DNA of 52,094 nucleotides from Rhodospirillaceae bacterium (GTDB taxonomy: Bacteria > Pseudomonadota > Alphaproteobacteria > Rhodospirillales > JABHCV01), in NCBI GenBank assembly GCA_014382375.1, contig JACNJU010000110.1, positions 1-52,094 of the forward strand, given 5' to 3'. The notes under the pieces are model-generated. The model did not search any database. It was not told the DNA's origin and saw only the letters and a list, made by a program, of their open reading frames with translations. Positions 36,441 to 44,883 of the stretch are shown here, in pieces; the first letter of the stretch is position 1, and every line of letters starts with the position of its first letter. The position numbers and the translations under genes are program-made.

Positions 36441-37865
36441 TTACTCAGTGCTTGTTCGTGGCGCTCCCAGCAATGCTTTTGAGACCATCCAGATGAACAT
36501 GATGCCACCGATAACGGCGATCAGGGCACCGATGCCGTTCATATACATGCCGAGTTTTGCGCCGATTGCCTCCAGTCCCTGGGCTCCGCCAGCGGTTTTA
36601 CGCGGGGTGCCGTAACCTCCGGCGAGGAACAGCCCGACACTGGCAAGCAGCTGGCCGCCGCCAAACATGTAAATTTGTGCATAAAGCGCTTTACCGGGTA
36701 TCAGTTCGCGATCCAACAGGGGCAGGAAGAAGCCGTAGAACAGGCCCATAAAGCTCAAATTGATGCCCGCGATAATGCCGTGATAATGGGCCGGGGTGCG
36801 GGTGTCACCACCATCGACGAACAAACCAAGGATGCCGCCAACAGCGAAGACAATCGGTGACAGCATCAGGCACAGGAAGGCAGGGTTGCGCATTTGAAGG
36901 CCCTTGCCGGTTTTACGTTGTTGTAAAATATCGACCAGCATGGGAATGCCGACCAGCAGAGCAGGTAACACCAGGCCGTATTGGAATTTGGTGAACATGG
37001 TCCAGTATTTTTCATGCACCGGGGCATATTTCAAGGTGATTGAAATGCCCATACCGCTGTACAACACAAGCATTGCCATTGCTGTCAGGGTCAGTTGATT
37101 ATCCTTCAGGACAATGTCTTTCAGGGTCAGGCGGGCGAGAACGAATAGCGCTGTAATCAGCATTGCCGTATTGGCGAATTGCAACACATGGCCACCACCC
37201 CAAAACAGGCTCTCGTTAAATTCATAGGAAAGCGATTCTTTGGCCAGGGATGCCCAGGAAATGGCAAAGCACAACAGGGCAACACCGAATATCAATGCTG
37301 TGCTCAGGGTGCCAAAGGGCAGGGGTTCTTTCCAGCGATCCTGGCTACCTGCGATATTGATCAGGAGCCTGAGAACCATCAGGCCAAGGGCCGCCCCCAA
37401 AAACGCCAGACCAGCGTAATAGACCGGGTCGGTAATGGCGGGAATATAGTTGTTAAGGGTCGCCTCGCCGTTCTCCATGAAGGCCGGAACAAACAACAGG
37501 ACGCAACTGGCGTAAGCGCCAAGCAGGGCCAGTTTGCCGAGCCCCTGAAGGCGTGGCTCACCATCAGCCAGTCTGGCTGTAGAGACGTTTAACAGACAAC
37601 CAAAAACGGCCTGGAACCAGACAACAAAGGAAAACACCACATGGATGACCAGTCCGCGGTCGAAGAAATCCAGCGGCAGGGGCACAATATCCTGAATGCC
37701 GGGGATGCGCGAGAACGCGAGCAACAGGGCGAAGATCCCGGCCATGGCCAAAGACAGCATTGCCAATCCGGCCCAGCCGCGTAATTCGGCGTTCAGGGCG
37801 GGGCTGCGGTTGGTGCTTATTGTATCCAGGAAACCGGCTTCTGCTGTGGGGATATCAGATGTCAT
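36441..37865 (-). CDS. Heme-copper oxidase subunit I-like protein with incomplete copper site
   Basis: A 474-residue polytopic protein (about 12 hydrophobic segments) resembling cytochrome oxidase/nitric oxide reductase subunit I. His75 in GLVIHVVFSF fits the low-spin heme ligand, His226 in FWGGGHVLQF the helix-VI copper ligand, and His360/His362 in PAHYHGIIAG the heme ligands of helix X. The two adjacent histidines of helix VII are missing; the comparable stretch reads ISITLKYAPVHEKYWTMFTK in part. It is the last gene of the oxidase locus, five bases after DUF420, and has no partner subunit II of its own. A real enzyme with altered chemistry or a heme-binding assembly or sensor factor are both possible. 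Confidence 0.75.
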   Translation of the reverse strand: MTSDIPTAEAGFLDTISTNRSPALNAELRGWAGLAMLSLAMAGIFALLLAFSRIPGIQDIVPLPLDFFDRGLVIHVVFSFVVWFQAVFGCLLNVSTARLADGEPRLQGLGKLALLGAYASCVLLFVPAFMENGEATLNNYIPAITDPVYYAGLAFLGAALGLMVLRLLINIAGSQDRWKEPLPFGTLSTALIFGVALLCFAISWASLAKESLSYEFNESLFWGGGHVLQFANTAMLITALFVLARLTLKDIVLKDNQLTLTAMAMLVLYSGMGISITLKYAPVHEKYWTMFTKFQYGLVLPALLVGIPMLVDILQQRKTGKGLQMRNPAFLCLMLSPIVFAVGGILGLFVDGGDTRTPAHYHGIIAGINLSFMGLFYGFFLPLLDRELIPGKALYAQIYMFGGGQLLASVGLFLAGGYGTPRKTAGGAQGLEAIGAKLGMYMNGIGALIAVIGGIMFIWMVSKALLGAPRTSTE

Positions 37866-37870
37866 GTTTG

Positions 37871-38302
37871 CTAACCGTTAAAGGGATAAATGTGAATGGC
37901 CATTACATAAACAACAACGCCTGATATCGACACATAAAGCCATAAGGGCAATATCCAGCGGGCAAGGCGTTTGTGGGCGTCAAATCGCCCCTTAAAGGCG
38001 CGATAGGCCAGCAAGGGAACTGTCGGGGTCAGCGCAATCGCGCCCAACACATGGGCGATCAGAATGCTGAAATAAATCTTCCGAATAATCCCCTCGCCAC
38101 CGAATTTCGCCAGTCCCGAATTGGCGTGGTAGTAGACATAAACAATAAGGAATATGACGGCGGCGCAGAGAGCGAGCTTCATCACCGCCATGTGTCGGGA
38201 GCGCTGACCGGTACGAATAAAATAAAATCCGGCAAGCAGCAAGGCGACGGTCGCCGTATTCAACCCGGCCAGGATATGGGGGAAAGTGGTGATCGCGATC
38301 AT
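37871..38302 (-). CDS. DUF420 membrane protein (oxidase-associated)
   Basis: A 143-residue protein with four hydrophobic helices. Conserved-looking histidines are His37, His59, His84 and His110, as in DUF420, a family that includes CtaM, needed for activity of heme A-containing oxidases in Gram-positive bacteria. The frame runs to 38392, but the ATG at 38302 gives the first helix directly (MIAITTFPHILAGLNTATVA). It lies in the oxidase locus, six bases after the 38-residue peptide gene and five before the heme-copper-like gene. A role in oxidase assembly is inferred from context. Confidence 0.78.
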   Translation of the reverse strand: MIAITTFPHILAGLNTATVALLLAGFYFIRTGQRSRHMAVMKLALCAAVIFLIVYVYYHANSGLAKFGGEGIIRKIYFSILIAHVLGAIALTPTVPLLAYRAFKGRFDAHKRLARWILPLWLYVSISGVVVYVMAIHIYPFNG

Positions 38303-38307
38303 GTCTC

Positions 38308-38424
38308 TCAAGGACCGAAATTGATGATCTTGTACATGATCGAGGCATACATAAGAACGGCAGTCGCCAGCAGGATGGCGAAGACGAGCCACTTTTTCGA
38401 TTTAGGCTTTTGATTGTCGGTCAT
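38308..38424 (-). CDS. Small single-pass membrane protein (38 aa)
   Basis: ATG at 38424, stop at 38308. A basic N terminus (MTDNQKPKSKKW) is followed by one transmembrane helix (LVFAILLATAVLMYASIMY) and a short tail KIINFGP. It begins 122 bases downstream of coxA after a terminator and directly precedes DUF420, with a five-base spacing between the stop and the DUF420 start. Small one-helix proteins are common as oxidase subunits or assembly factors. I recognise no family. Confidence 0.65.
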   Translation of the reverse strand: MTDNQKPKSKKWLVFAILLATAVLMYASIMYKIINFGP

Positions 38425-38487
38425 GGATGGGGTTCCGGCGTTTCGTCAATCAGGATAATCGTGAAGGGAATATAGGTGGGGTCCGGG

Positions 38488-38526
38488 CAAAAGAAAAGGC
38501 GGGAATCGATTTACGTTTCCCGCCTT
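38488..38526 (-). terminator. Intrinsic terminator after coxA
   Basis: On the minus strand AAGGCGGGAA (38526-38517) pairs exactly with TTCCCGCCTT (38505-38496) around an 11-base loop, then TTCTTTT follows. It starts 20 bases after the coxA stop, so downstream oxidase-locus genes need read-through or their own promoter. Confidence 0.65.
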
Positions 38527-38546
38527 CACGTTTTCTAAAAGGAACC

Positions 38547-40154
38547 CTACTTGTTGTAGTCGTAAGGAGTCCAGTCATCGGCCACCGTAACAGCCTCGGG
38601 GAAGTTGCCCGGCCCCGGAGGGTTCGGCGCGTGGGTCCATTCCAAAGATCTGGAATTCCACGGGTTGGCCGGTGCTTTTGGTCCGGAAATTGCGCTCGTG
38701 ATCCAGTTGATGATCATGATGGCAACACCAGCGGCCGTCAGGAAAGCGCCAACGGTGGCGACTTCGTGATAAGCCTCGAACTGCGGGAACATTTCATAGT
38801 TCCAGTAGCGCCGCGGCATCCCTTGTGGGCCGATGATAAACAGGGGCCAGAAAGTGACGTTGATGCCGATGAAGTTGAGCCAGAAAGAAATCCGTGCCCA
38901 GCCGTTGTCGGCCATACGTCCGGTCATCTTCGGGAACCAGTAATAGACGGCGGCAAACACCGCGTACGTCGAGAACAGGCCCATAATGAAGTGGAAGTGG
39001 GCATGAATGAACGAGGTTTCCGACAGGTGAACCGTCAGCGATGTCATGGCCAGCGGAATGCCGGTAAGACCACCAACCATGATCAGGTACAACATGGCGA
39101 CAGAGTACATCATGGCGACGTTGTATGAGATAGCGGCTCTCCACAAAGTCCCCCACAGTGACATCACGATAAGACCAACCGGAACCGAGATCAGCAGGGT
39201 CGAAATCATCATGCCGATGCGCAGCCAGTCCGGCATGCCGGTGACATACAGGTGATGGATCCACACTTCACCGCCAATGGCAACAACACCGCCAATACCG
39301 CCATACACGCAGACTTTGTAGTTAAAGATCTGGTTTTTGGCCATGGTGGCGATGATTTCAAACAGGATCCCCACTGCCGGTAGGAAGATAACGTAAACCG
39401 CCGGGTGTGAGTAGAACCAGAACAGGTTCTGATACAAAAGCACATCACCGCCCGCTGCCGGGTCGAAGAAGTGGGTACCAAGATACTTATCAAACAACAG
39501 CAAGGTCACCGCAGCGGCAAGCACCGGAATGAACACCAACTGCAGGACAAATGCCGCCAGGGTGGTCCAGACGAAGATGTTGAGCTGGTTCCAGCCCATG
39601 CCCGGGGCACGCATGTAAATCACTGTGACCAGGAAGTTGACAGCGCCCAGGATCGACGAGAAGCCGAGTAAGTGAACCGTAAACACATAGAACGACGTGT
39701 TCCCTTCTGTGGTCACCGCATAGGGTGGATAACCCGTCCACATGATGTCCGGCGTGTCGGGAACGACAACGCTGAGCAATGCCAGGACAATGGCGAAATA
39801 GAACAGCCAGATACTGAAAGCATTGATGCGCGGAAACGCCACATCGGCGGCGCCAATCATCAAGGGCAGGAAATAGTTGGCCGCGAAACCGGTCAGGCCC
39901 GGAATCAGGAAAGCCAGGATCATGGCTGCTCCGTGGAAGTAGAGCCATTCGTTGTAATCGGTGCCTGTTTCAATGAACTGGGCACCGATATTGGCTTGTT
40001 CCAGACGCATCATCAGGGCCATCATGCCGGCAACCGCGAAGGCTGCCATTGAGCCGATCAGATACATGACACCGATACGCTTGTGATCGGTGGTGAAAAT
40101 CCACTCTTTCAGGTTAAAAGCTTCCTGATCGTGGGTTGTTGTTGCTGTACTCAT
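38547..40154 (-). CDS. coxA: Cytochrome c oxidase subunit I, A2 type
   Basis: Catalytic subunit (535 residues) of an aa3-type terminal oxidase, reducing oxygen to water and pumping protons. Low-spin heme ligand His74 (LYFHGAAMIL), CuB ligand His250 with the helix-VI motif FYSHPAVY, CuB histidines 300-301 (WIHHLYVTG) and the HAHFHF heme ligands are all present. The glutamate of the HPEVY motif is replaced by alanine and preceded by Tyr-Ser; that Tyr-Ser signature marks A2 heme-copper oxidases. The tyrosine cross-linked to histidine in the family corresponds to Tyr254. No heme o/a synthase or CtaG gene is nearby. Co-transcribed after coxB. Confidence 0.94.
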   Translation of the reverse strand: MSTATTTHDQEAFNLKEWIFTTDHKRIGVMYLIGSMAAFAVAGMMALMMRLEQANIGAQFIETGTDYNEWLYFHGAAMILAFLIPGLTGFAANYFLPLMIGAADVAFPRINAFSIWLFYFAIVLALLSVVVPDTPDIMWTGYPPYAVTTEGNTSFYVFTVHLLGFSSILGAVNFLVTVIYMRAPGMGWNQLNIFVWTTLAAFVLQLVFIPVLAAAVTLLLFDKYLGTHFFDPAAGGDVLLYQNLFWFYSHPAVYVIFLPAVGILFEIIATMAKNQIFNYKVCVYGGIGGVVAIGGEVWIHHLYVTGMPDWLRIGMMISTLLISVPVGLIVMSLWGTLWRAAISYNVAMMYSVAMLYLIMVGGLTGIPLAMTSLTVHLSETSFIHAHFHFIMGLFSTYAVFAAVYYWFPKMTGRMADNGWARISFWLNFIGINVTFWPLFIIGPQGMPRRYWNYEMFPQFEAYHEVATVGAFLTAAGVAIMIINWITSAISGPKAPANPWNSRSLEWTHAPNPPGPGNFPEAVTVADDWTPYDYNK

Positions 40155-40182
40155 ATCAAATTTACTCCTTGGCGCCTGGGCC

Positions 40183-40878
40183 TCAGCCTTGTTCGGCTAG
40201 CCATTTTTCAAATTCAGCGGGGGCAATTGCCTCGACTGCGGTAAACATTTCCGAGTGCGAGTTACCGCAGAATTCACGGCATGTGACGAGGGTTTCAACC
40301 TCTTCGATGGGATTAAACCAAATGTAGGTAATCCGCCCCGGCATGACATCTTCTGTCAAGCGGTAGTAGGGCAAACCGAAGGAATGAATGACGTCGTCTG
40401 AGGTCATTCGCAGAACAACCGGGGTGCCGACGGGAACTTTCAACTCGTCAGTGGTTGTGCCGTCTTCATACTCAAACTCCCAGTACCACTGATAGCCGGT
40501 AACTTTGACTTCCATGGCGTTCTCGGGAACGGTGCGTTGATGATCCCAGACCGTCCAGCCCTTAGCGGCCAGATAGAAGTCATCAGCCATGAAGATGGCT
40601 GCAGGGATCAAGGCCCAACCGATGGCATTGGCCGTCGTTAAACGCGTGGCAGTACCAACCTGTTCGGGGTTGGTCGCCTTGAAGCGGATCAGCATGTAGA
40701 TAGCGGCGACAATAAAAATGACGCCGATAACGGTAATATCTACCAAAACCTCATGCCAAAGTTCGTCCCAATCGGCCCGCGTGTCAGGGGTATCCCCGGC
40801 TGCGGCGAATGCCGGTGTTGCAAACAGCAAGGCCATTGCCGCACCGTTAAGCACTGAAAAAAATCGCTTAAGTTTCAA
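40183..40878 (-). CDS. coxB: Cytochrome c oxidase subunit II (CuA)
   Basis: Electron-entry subunit of 231 residues. It has a signal peptide (MKLKRFFSVLNGAAMALLFA), two transmembrane helices (about 50-65 and 88-105) and a periplasmic cupredoxin domain with the CuA ligands His (DVIHSFGLPY) and CREFCGNSHSEM. There is no cytochrome c extension, so it accepts electrons from a separate cytochrome. Its start overlaps the end of the SCO gene by 11 bases and it precedes coxA by 28 bases. Confidence 0.95.
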   Translation of the reverse strand: MKLKRFFSVLNGAAMALLFATPAFAAAGDTPDTRADWDELWHEVLVDITVIGVIFIVAAIYMLIRFKATNPEQVGTATRLTTANAIGWALIPAAIFMADDFYLAAKGWTVWDHQRTVPENAMEVKVTGYQWYWEFEYEDGTTTDELKVPVGTPVVLRMTSDDVIHSFGLPYYRLTEDVMPGRITYIWFNPIEEVETLVTCREFCGNSHSEMFTAVEAIAPAEFEKWLAEQG

Positions 40879-41707
40879 GTTTCTTCTCCCTCTCTTTACG
40901 CCGGCGTCGGAAAACGAAAACCGAACCGGAAAACGCTGTAACCCCGAATGTTAACGAGCCCACGGCGACAAATAATGGAATGTTGTACGTATAACGACCT
41001 TCTTTATAGTTGTAGCTATAGCAAAGGCTTGTTGCAAAATTGATGATCTCGTTGGGCCTGAACTTGCCTTGCTTGGCATCGAACACAGCCAGTTCAACAT
41101 CTTTGGATTCCACTGTCTGTGAATACAAAACCCGGATTAACCTTCCTTCGGCCGACAGGAAAAGGAATGCGCCTGGATGAAAAAACGTCCGATCCGTTGG
41201 TGACCAGAAGTAATTGAAGCCCAGTCTGTCGGCGAAGGGCTTGATTTGCTCAGAATCTTTAAAGGTAGCGAAGGACCATCCTTTTCCAAGCTTCTCTGTA
41301 TCTTCCAGATGTTTTTTGAAGACACCCAGTTTCTCCAAATTATCCTGCTTGTCGAAGGAAATGGTCAGAACCTCAAAGTCTTTGCCCATTTTGAGGTCTG
41401 TGACACCTTCAAGCCGATCACGAAGATCGGCGTTGATAACCGAACAGCTGCCATCACAAGTGTAATACGAAAGCACCAAAATCAGGGGTTTGCCAAGTTT
41501 TTCGCCTAACGTAAACGGCTGGCCGCTTTCGTCGATCAAGGCGAGGTTTTTATCAACTTTGACGCCGAGAACTTTTTGTTCGTCGATCTGGAAGGTGCTT
41601 GGATCAATGTAGGATTCAGGCACGCGGTTGTACTGCGCCCTTGCCGTAGAAATGGCAAAGGTGGAGCACAAAAGCATACCTGTAATTAAGGTGCGAACCT
41701 TCAGCAT
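40868..41707 (-). CDS. SCO1/SenC-type copper chaperone
   Basis: Thioredoxin-fold protein (279 residues) that delivers copper to the CuA site of oxidase. A signal peptide (first about 24 residues) precedes a periplasmic domain with the copper-binding pair Cys84 and Cys88 (CDGSC) and His177 (FFHPGA). The C terminus has an extra transmembrane helix (FVAVGSLTFGVTAFSGSVFV) and a basic tail RRRRKEREKK, so it may be anchored at its C terminus. Lies between coxIII and coxB, in the usual context for this role. Confidence 0.9.
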   Translation of the reverse strand: MLKVRTLITGMLLCSTFAISTARAQYNRVPESYIDPSTFQIDEQKVLGVKVDKNLALIDESGQPFTLGEKLGKPLILVLSYYTCDGSCSVINADLRDRLEGVTDLKMGKDFEVLTISFDKQDNLEKLGVFKKHLEDTEKLGKGWSFATFKDSEQIKPFADRLGFNYFWSPTDRTFFHPGAFLFLSAEGRLIRVLYSQTVESKDVELAVFDAKQGKFRPNEIINFATSLCYSYNYKEGRYTYNIPLFVAVGSLTFGVTAFSGSVFVFRRRRKEREKKLET

Positions 41708-41733
41708 GGTTCCAATCCTACCGGTTTTCCGTC

Positions 41734-42528
41734 TTACCAGAAGTAAATCTGGGAAACGACGAAGAACCAGACAACGTCAACAAAGTGCCAGTAAACCGAG
41801 GCACAGGCGACGAAGGAATCGTTCGTTTTTCCTTTAAGCGCCGGTATCAAGACGGCGACAAACAGACCTAAGCCAATAAACACATGTGACGCATGGAAGC
41901 CGGTGATTGAGAAGAACGCCGAGCTGTACGAGTTGGTGCCGGGTACAAAGCCTGCATGGATCAGGTGGTTGTACTCAAAAACGGTGAAACCCAGGAAAAC
42001 GCAGCCAAGCAAAATGGTAATAATCAGCCACTTGTTAAAGCCGCTGTTATCGCCATCATCCAGCTTCACTTCCGCATTGTGCATGGTGAAACTGGAAGAA
42101 ACCAGGATGACGGTCATAATCAGCGGGATCGTGGTGCTGATTTCCGGCGTTCCTTCAGGTGGCCAATTGATGCCTGCAGACAAACGCATCGTCCAGTAAC
42201 TGGCGAACAGCCCAAGGAAGATGAAAATTTCAGAAACGATAAAGATAGGAAGGCCGACAATGGAAACCCCTTCAACGAGATTCTTGTGGCTCATTCCTTC
42301 CTCGACCCATTTGGCGACACCGGCCAGGATCAATGGAACACCAAGGCCAGCGCCAATGATGGTCATCAGTTGGTTTTCGTATACAAAATGTCCCGAAAAG
42401 CCGATTGGAACCAAAAAGAATATTCCTGCTACCAGCACCAGCGGCGCCCAACTGGTTTCCCAGTGATGCTCGTGTATGTGATGCTCGTGCGTTATGTCAT
42501 GAATTTGATGAGTTGCTTCGGTGGACAT
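41734..42528 (-). CDS. coxC: Cytochrome c oxidase subunit III
   Basis: Seven-helix subunit (264 residues) that stabilises the oxidase core. The ATG at 42528 starts MSTEATHQIHDITHEHHIHE, an N terminus with eight histidines within about 16 residues, which is unusual. Helix motifs include SEIFIFLGLFASYWTMRLSA and GFHASHVFIGLGLF, with the family end WHFVDVVWFFVVSQIYFW. The first gene of the oxidase run; a sigma-70-like promoter lies about 100 bases upstream. Confidence 0.93.
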   Translation of the reverse strand: MSTEATHQIHDITHEHHIHEHHWETSWAPLVLVAGIFFLVPIGFSGHFVYENQLMTIIGAGLGVPLILAGVAKWVEEGMSHKNLVEGVSIVGLPIFIVSEIFIFLGLFASYWTMRLSAGINWPPEGTPEISTTIPLIMTVILVSSSFTMHNAEVKLDDGDNSGFNKWLIITILLGCVFLGFTVFEYNHLIHAGFVPGTNSYSSAFFSITGFHASHVFIGLGLFVAVLIPALKGKTNDSFVACASVYWHFVDVVWFFVVSQIYFW

Positions 42529-42634
42529 AGTTTTGGTCTTCCCCTTTGAAACGAAAACACTTACCTGAAACGACAAATACTCAGTGTGCAGTAACCAACC
42601 ACTCAGCAATGGTTTCTCAGTTACGATATACCCG

Positions 42635-42663
42635 TTTGTAGTGACTCATTCATATATCGTCAA
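42635..42663 (-). promoter_or_regulatory. Candidate sigma-70 promoter for coxIII
   Basis: On the minus strand TTGACG (42663-42658) and TACAAA (42640-42635) lie 17 bases apart, matching five and four of six consensus bases. The predicted leader is about 100 bases. Confidence 0.45.
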
Positions 42664-42870
42664 ACGTTCTATGAATTCACCCTATTGGGTGGGAGAGCGT
42701 CATTCACCCGGTAATAAAGCCCACTATATATAAGAAAAACTTAATATAATAGAGCGAGTTATTCTAAAAATCAGTCTACTTAACTGAACATCAACGATTT
42801 TACTAATATTTATGGGTAATGATCTGCAGTTACGAGGTATTCTCTTTTAAGGATCAAGTTTGCCTTTTTG

Positions 42871-42905
42871 TTTCTATAGTTTATTGGGTTATTTCTATTG
42901 TTTAT
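42871..42905. repeat. Direct repeat with 21-base period upstream of phaC
   Basis: TTTCTATAGTTTAT (42871-42884) recurs as TTTCTATTGTTTAT (42892-42905), 13 of 14 bases identical, offset by 21 bases, about two DNA turns. It could place a regulator on one face of the DNA upstream of the phaC promoter or of the oxidase promoter. Confidence 0.5.
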
Positions 42906-43016
42906 CAAAAAAATATTTATTTTTTTTCATTAACCAGGCGAGGTTGTTGCTGTGGATGTGAAAAATAAAAGAATCCGAAGCTCGCATTGGGCCTGTTTTC
43001 CGCCCCATGTTGGTGT

Positions 43017-43045
43017 TTGGTATTAGGGTAAAGGCGCGATATGAT
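43017..43045 (+). promoter_or_regulatory. Candidate sigma-70 promoter for phaC
   Basis: TTGGTA (43017-43022) and TATGAT (43040-43045) are 17 bases apart, matching four and five of six consensus bases. The start codon follows about 35 bases later. Confidence 0.5.
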
Positions 43046-43080
43046 CCCGTGCAGGAGCATGTCGAAGTATACGGAAAATT

Positions 43081-44883
43081 ATGGATACCAAAGTCGAGAA
43101 GGAACTGCCGTCCGTAGACCCTGAGAAACTGTCACGGGCCATGCAGGATTTTGCCGAACGCGGACAGCGCATCGCCGAATCATTCATCAAACAACAAGAA
43201 AAAAGTGATGGTTTTCAGGTGCCTGACCCGGTCGTTGTCTCCAAGGCTTTTATGGAGATGGCCCAACAGTTAATGGCCGATCCTCAAAAGCTGGCAGAAA
43301 CCCAGGCTAAATTGTGGAACAGCTACGCCGAATTATGGCAGACAACGGCGAAACGCATGAGCGGGGAAGAAGCTGAGCCTGTCGTCGAGCCAGAAAGTGG
43401 CGACCGGCGGGTTCCTGAAAATTCCCGGAAAGACCAGCTGGTTTTCGCTTTTATCAAGCAGTCTTATTTGTTGACGTCCGACTGGATGCAGCAAACCGTC
43501 GGCGACGTTGAGGGCCTTGATCCCAAAACTGCTGAAAAGGTCCGCTTTTATACCCGCCAGTGGGTCGATGCCCTGTCGCCCAGCAACTTTGTCGCCACAA
43601 ACCCTGTGGTGCTTCGCAAGACAGCTGAAAGTGGCGGCGAAAACTTGCTGGATGGCATGGAAAACCTGCTCGGTGATCTGGAAAAAGGCAAGGGCAAGCT
43701 GCGTATTTCCATGACCGATGAAGAAGCCTTTACCCTGGGTGAAAATGTAGCGACTTCACCGGGCAAGGTGATTTTTGAAAATGAACTGATGCAACTCATT
43801 CAGTACGAGCCGACGACAAAGAAGGTTCGCGCAACCCCGTTGCTGATTGTGCCACCCTGGATCAACAAATTTTATGTCCTCGATTTGCAGCCGAAAAACT
43901 CGTTTATCAAATGGGCGGTTGATCAGGGTAACACTGTTTTTGTTATTTCCTGGGTAAACCCTGATGGCAAACTGGCCGATAAATCCTTTGACGATTACAT
44001 GCTCGAAGGCCCACTCGCCGCTCTGGACGCCATGCAAACGGCGACGGGCGAGAAAAAGGCCAACATTGTCGGATACTGCATCGGCGGCACATTGACCGCC
44101 TGCACCCTTGCTTATATGGCGGCAAAGAAAGACAACCGGATCAAATCTGCGACCTTCCTGACCACCATGGTTGATTTTTCTGATCCCGGTGAATTGGGCG
44201 TATTCATTGATGACGAGCAAATTGCCATGGTGGAAGAACACATGAACAAAAAGGGCTATCTTGAAGGCTCTCACATGTCGACGGTGTTTAACATGATGCG
44301 CGATAACGACCTGATCTGGTCGTTCATCGTCAACAATTACCTGATGGGACGCAGACCTCTGCCGTTTGACCTGCTTTACTGGAATTCGGATTCAACCCGT
44401 ATGCCGGTGATGATGCACAGCTTTTACTTACGCACCATGTATCTGGAAAACAAACTGGTTGAACCCGGCGCCATTTCATTGGCCGGAGTGCCAATTGATC
44501 TGGGTAAAATAAAAACCCCGACATATATCCTGTCGACCCGTGACGACCATATCGCACCGTGGAAGTCCACATATAGCGCTACCGGTTTGTACAGTGGGCC
44601 CAAACGCTTTGTCTTGTCGGCCTCCGGTCATATCGCCGGGGTTGTCAATCCGCCGGTAAAGGAAAAGTATTGTTTCTGGACCAACACCAAGACACCAAAG
44701 AATCCTGACGCCTGGCTTGAGGGAGCAAAGCGTCAGGAAGGCTCCTGGTGGCCTGATTGGGATAAGTGGGTGAAAAGACATGGCGGGACCAAAGATGTTG
44801 CAGCGAGGAAACCAGGCGGCGGAAAGTTGAAGCCACTGGAAGACGCGCCGGGATCATATGTCAAGGTGCGGCTGCGGGAATAA
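43081..44883 (+). CDS. phaC: Class I polyhydroxyalkanoate synthase
   Basis: Polymerises (R)-3-hydroxyacyl-CoA into PHA granules. The 600-residue protein has an N-terminal helical part (1-200), then the alpha/beta-hydrolase domain with the lipase-like box GYCIGGTL (Cys333), Asp489 in STRDDHIAPW and His517 in SASGHIAG, which form the catalytic triad. Lengths and motifs fit class I (no PhaE partner needed). A weak GGA precedes the ATG. The granule protein phasin and PhaA/PhaB are not present here. Confidence 0.96.
   Translation: MDTKVEKELPSVDPEKLSRAMQDFAERGQRIAESFIKQQEKSDGFQVPDPVVVSKAFMEMAQQLMADPQKLAETQAKLWNSYAELWQTTAKRMSGEEAEPVVEPESGDRRVPENSRKDQLVFAFIKQSYLLTSDWMQQTVGDVEGLDPKTAEKVRFYTRQWVDALSPSNFVATNPVVLRKTAESGGENLLDGMENLLGDLEKGKGKLRISMTDEEAFTLGENVATSPGKVIFENELMQLIQYEPTTKKVRATPLLIVPPWINKFYVLDLQPKNSFIKWAVDQGNTVFVISWVNPDGKLADKSFDDYMLEGPLAALDAMQTATGEKKANIVGYCIGGTLTACTLAYMAAKKDNRIKSATFLTTMVDFSDPGELGVFIDDEQIAMVEEHMNKKGYLEGSHMSTVFNMMRDNDLIWSFIVNNYLMGRRPLPFDLLYWNSDSTRMPVMMHSFYLRTMYLENKLVEPGAISLAGVPIDLGKIKTPTYILSTRDDHIAPWKSTYSATGLYSGPKRFVLSASGHIAGVVNPPVKEKYCFWTNTKTPKNPDAWLEGAKRQEGSWWPDWDKWVKRHGGTKDVAARKPGGGKLKPLEDAPGSYVKVRLRE

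Larger units (their letters stand above)
42529..43080. other. Gene-free, AT-rich divergent regulatory region
   Basis: This is the only gap over 300 bases. It separates coxIII (minus) and phaC (plus). It has a coxIII promoter pair, a phaC promoter pair, a paired direct repeat and a small CACCC-TATT-GGGTG hairpin (42679-42692), and is noticeably more A/T-rich than its flanks between about 42700 and 42930. I see no gene in it on either strand. Confidence 0.7.

Noticed and set aside
42671-42733. 20-codon plus-strand frame in the oxidase-phaC gap
   Set aside because: No ribosome-binding site, no recognisable feature and it overlaps the likely oxidase control region.
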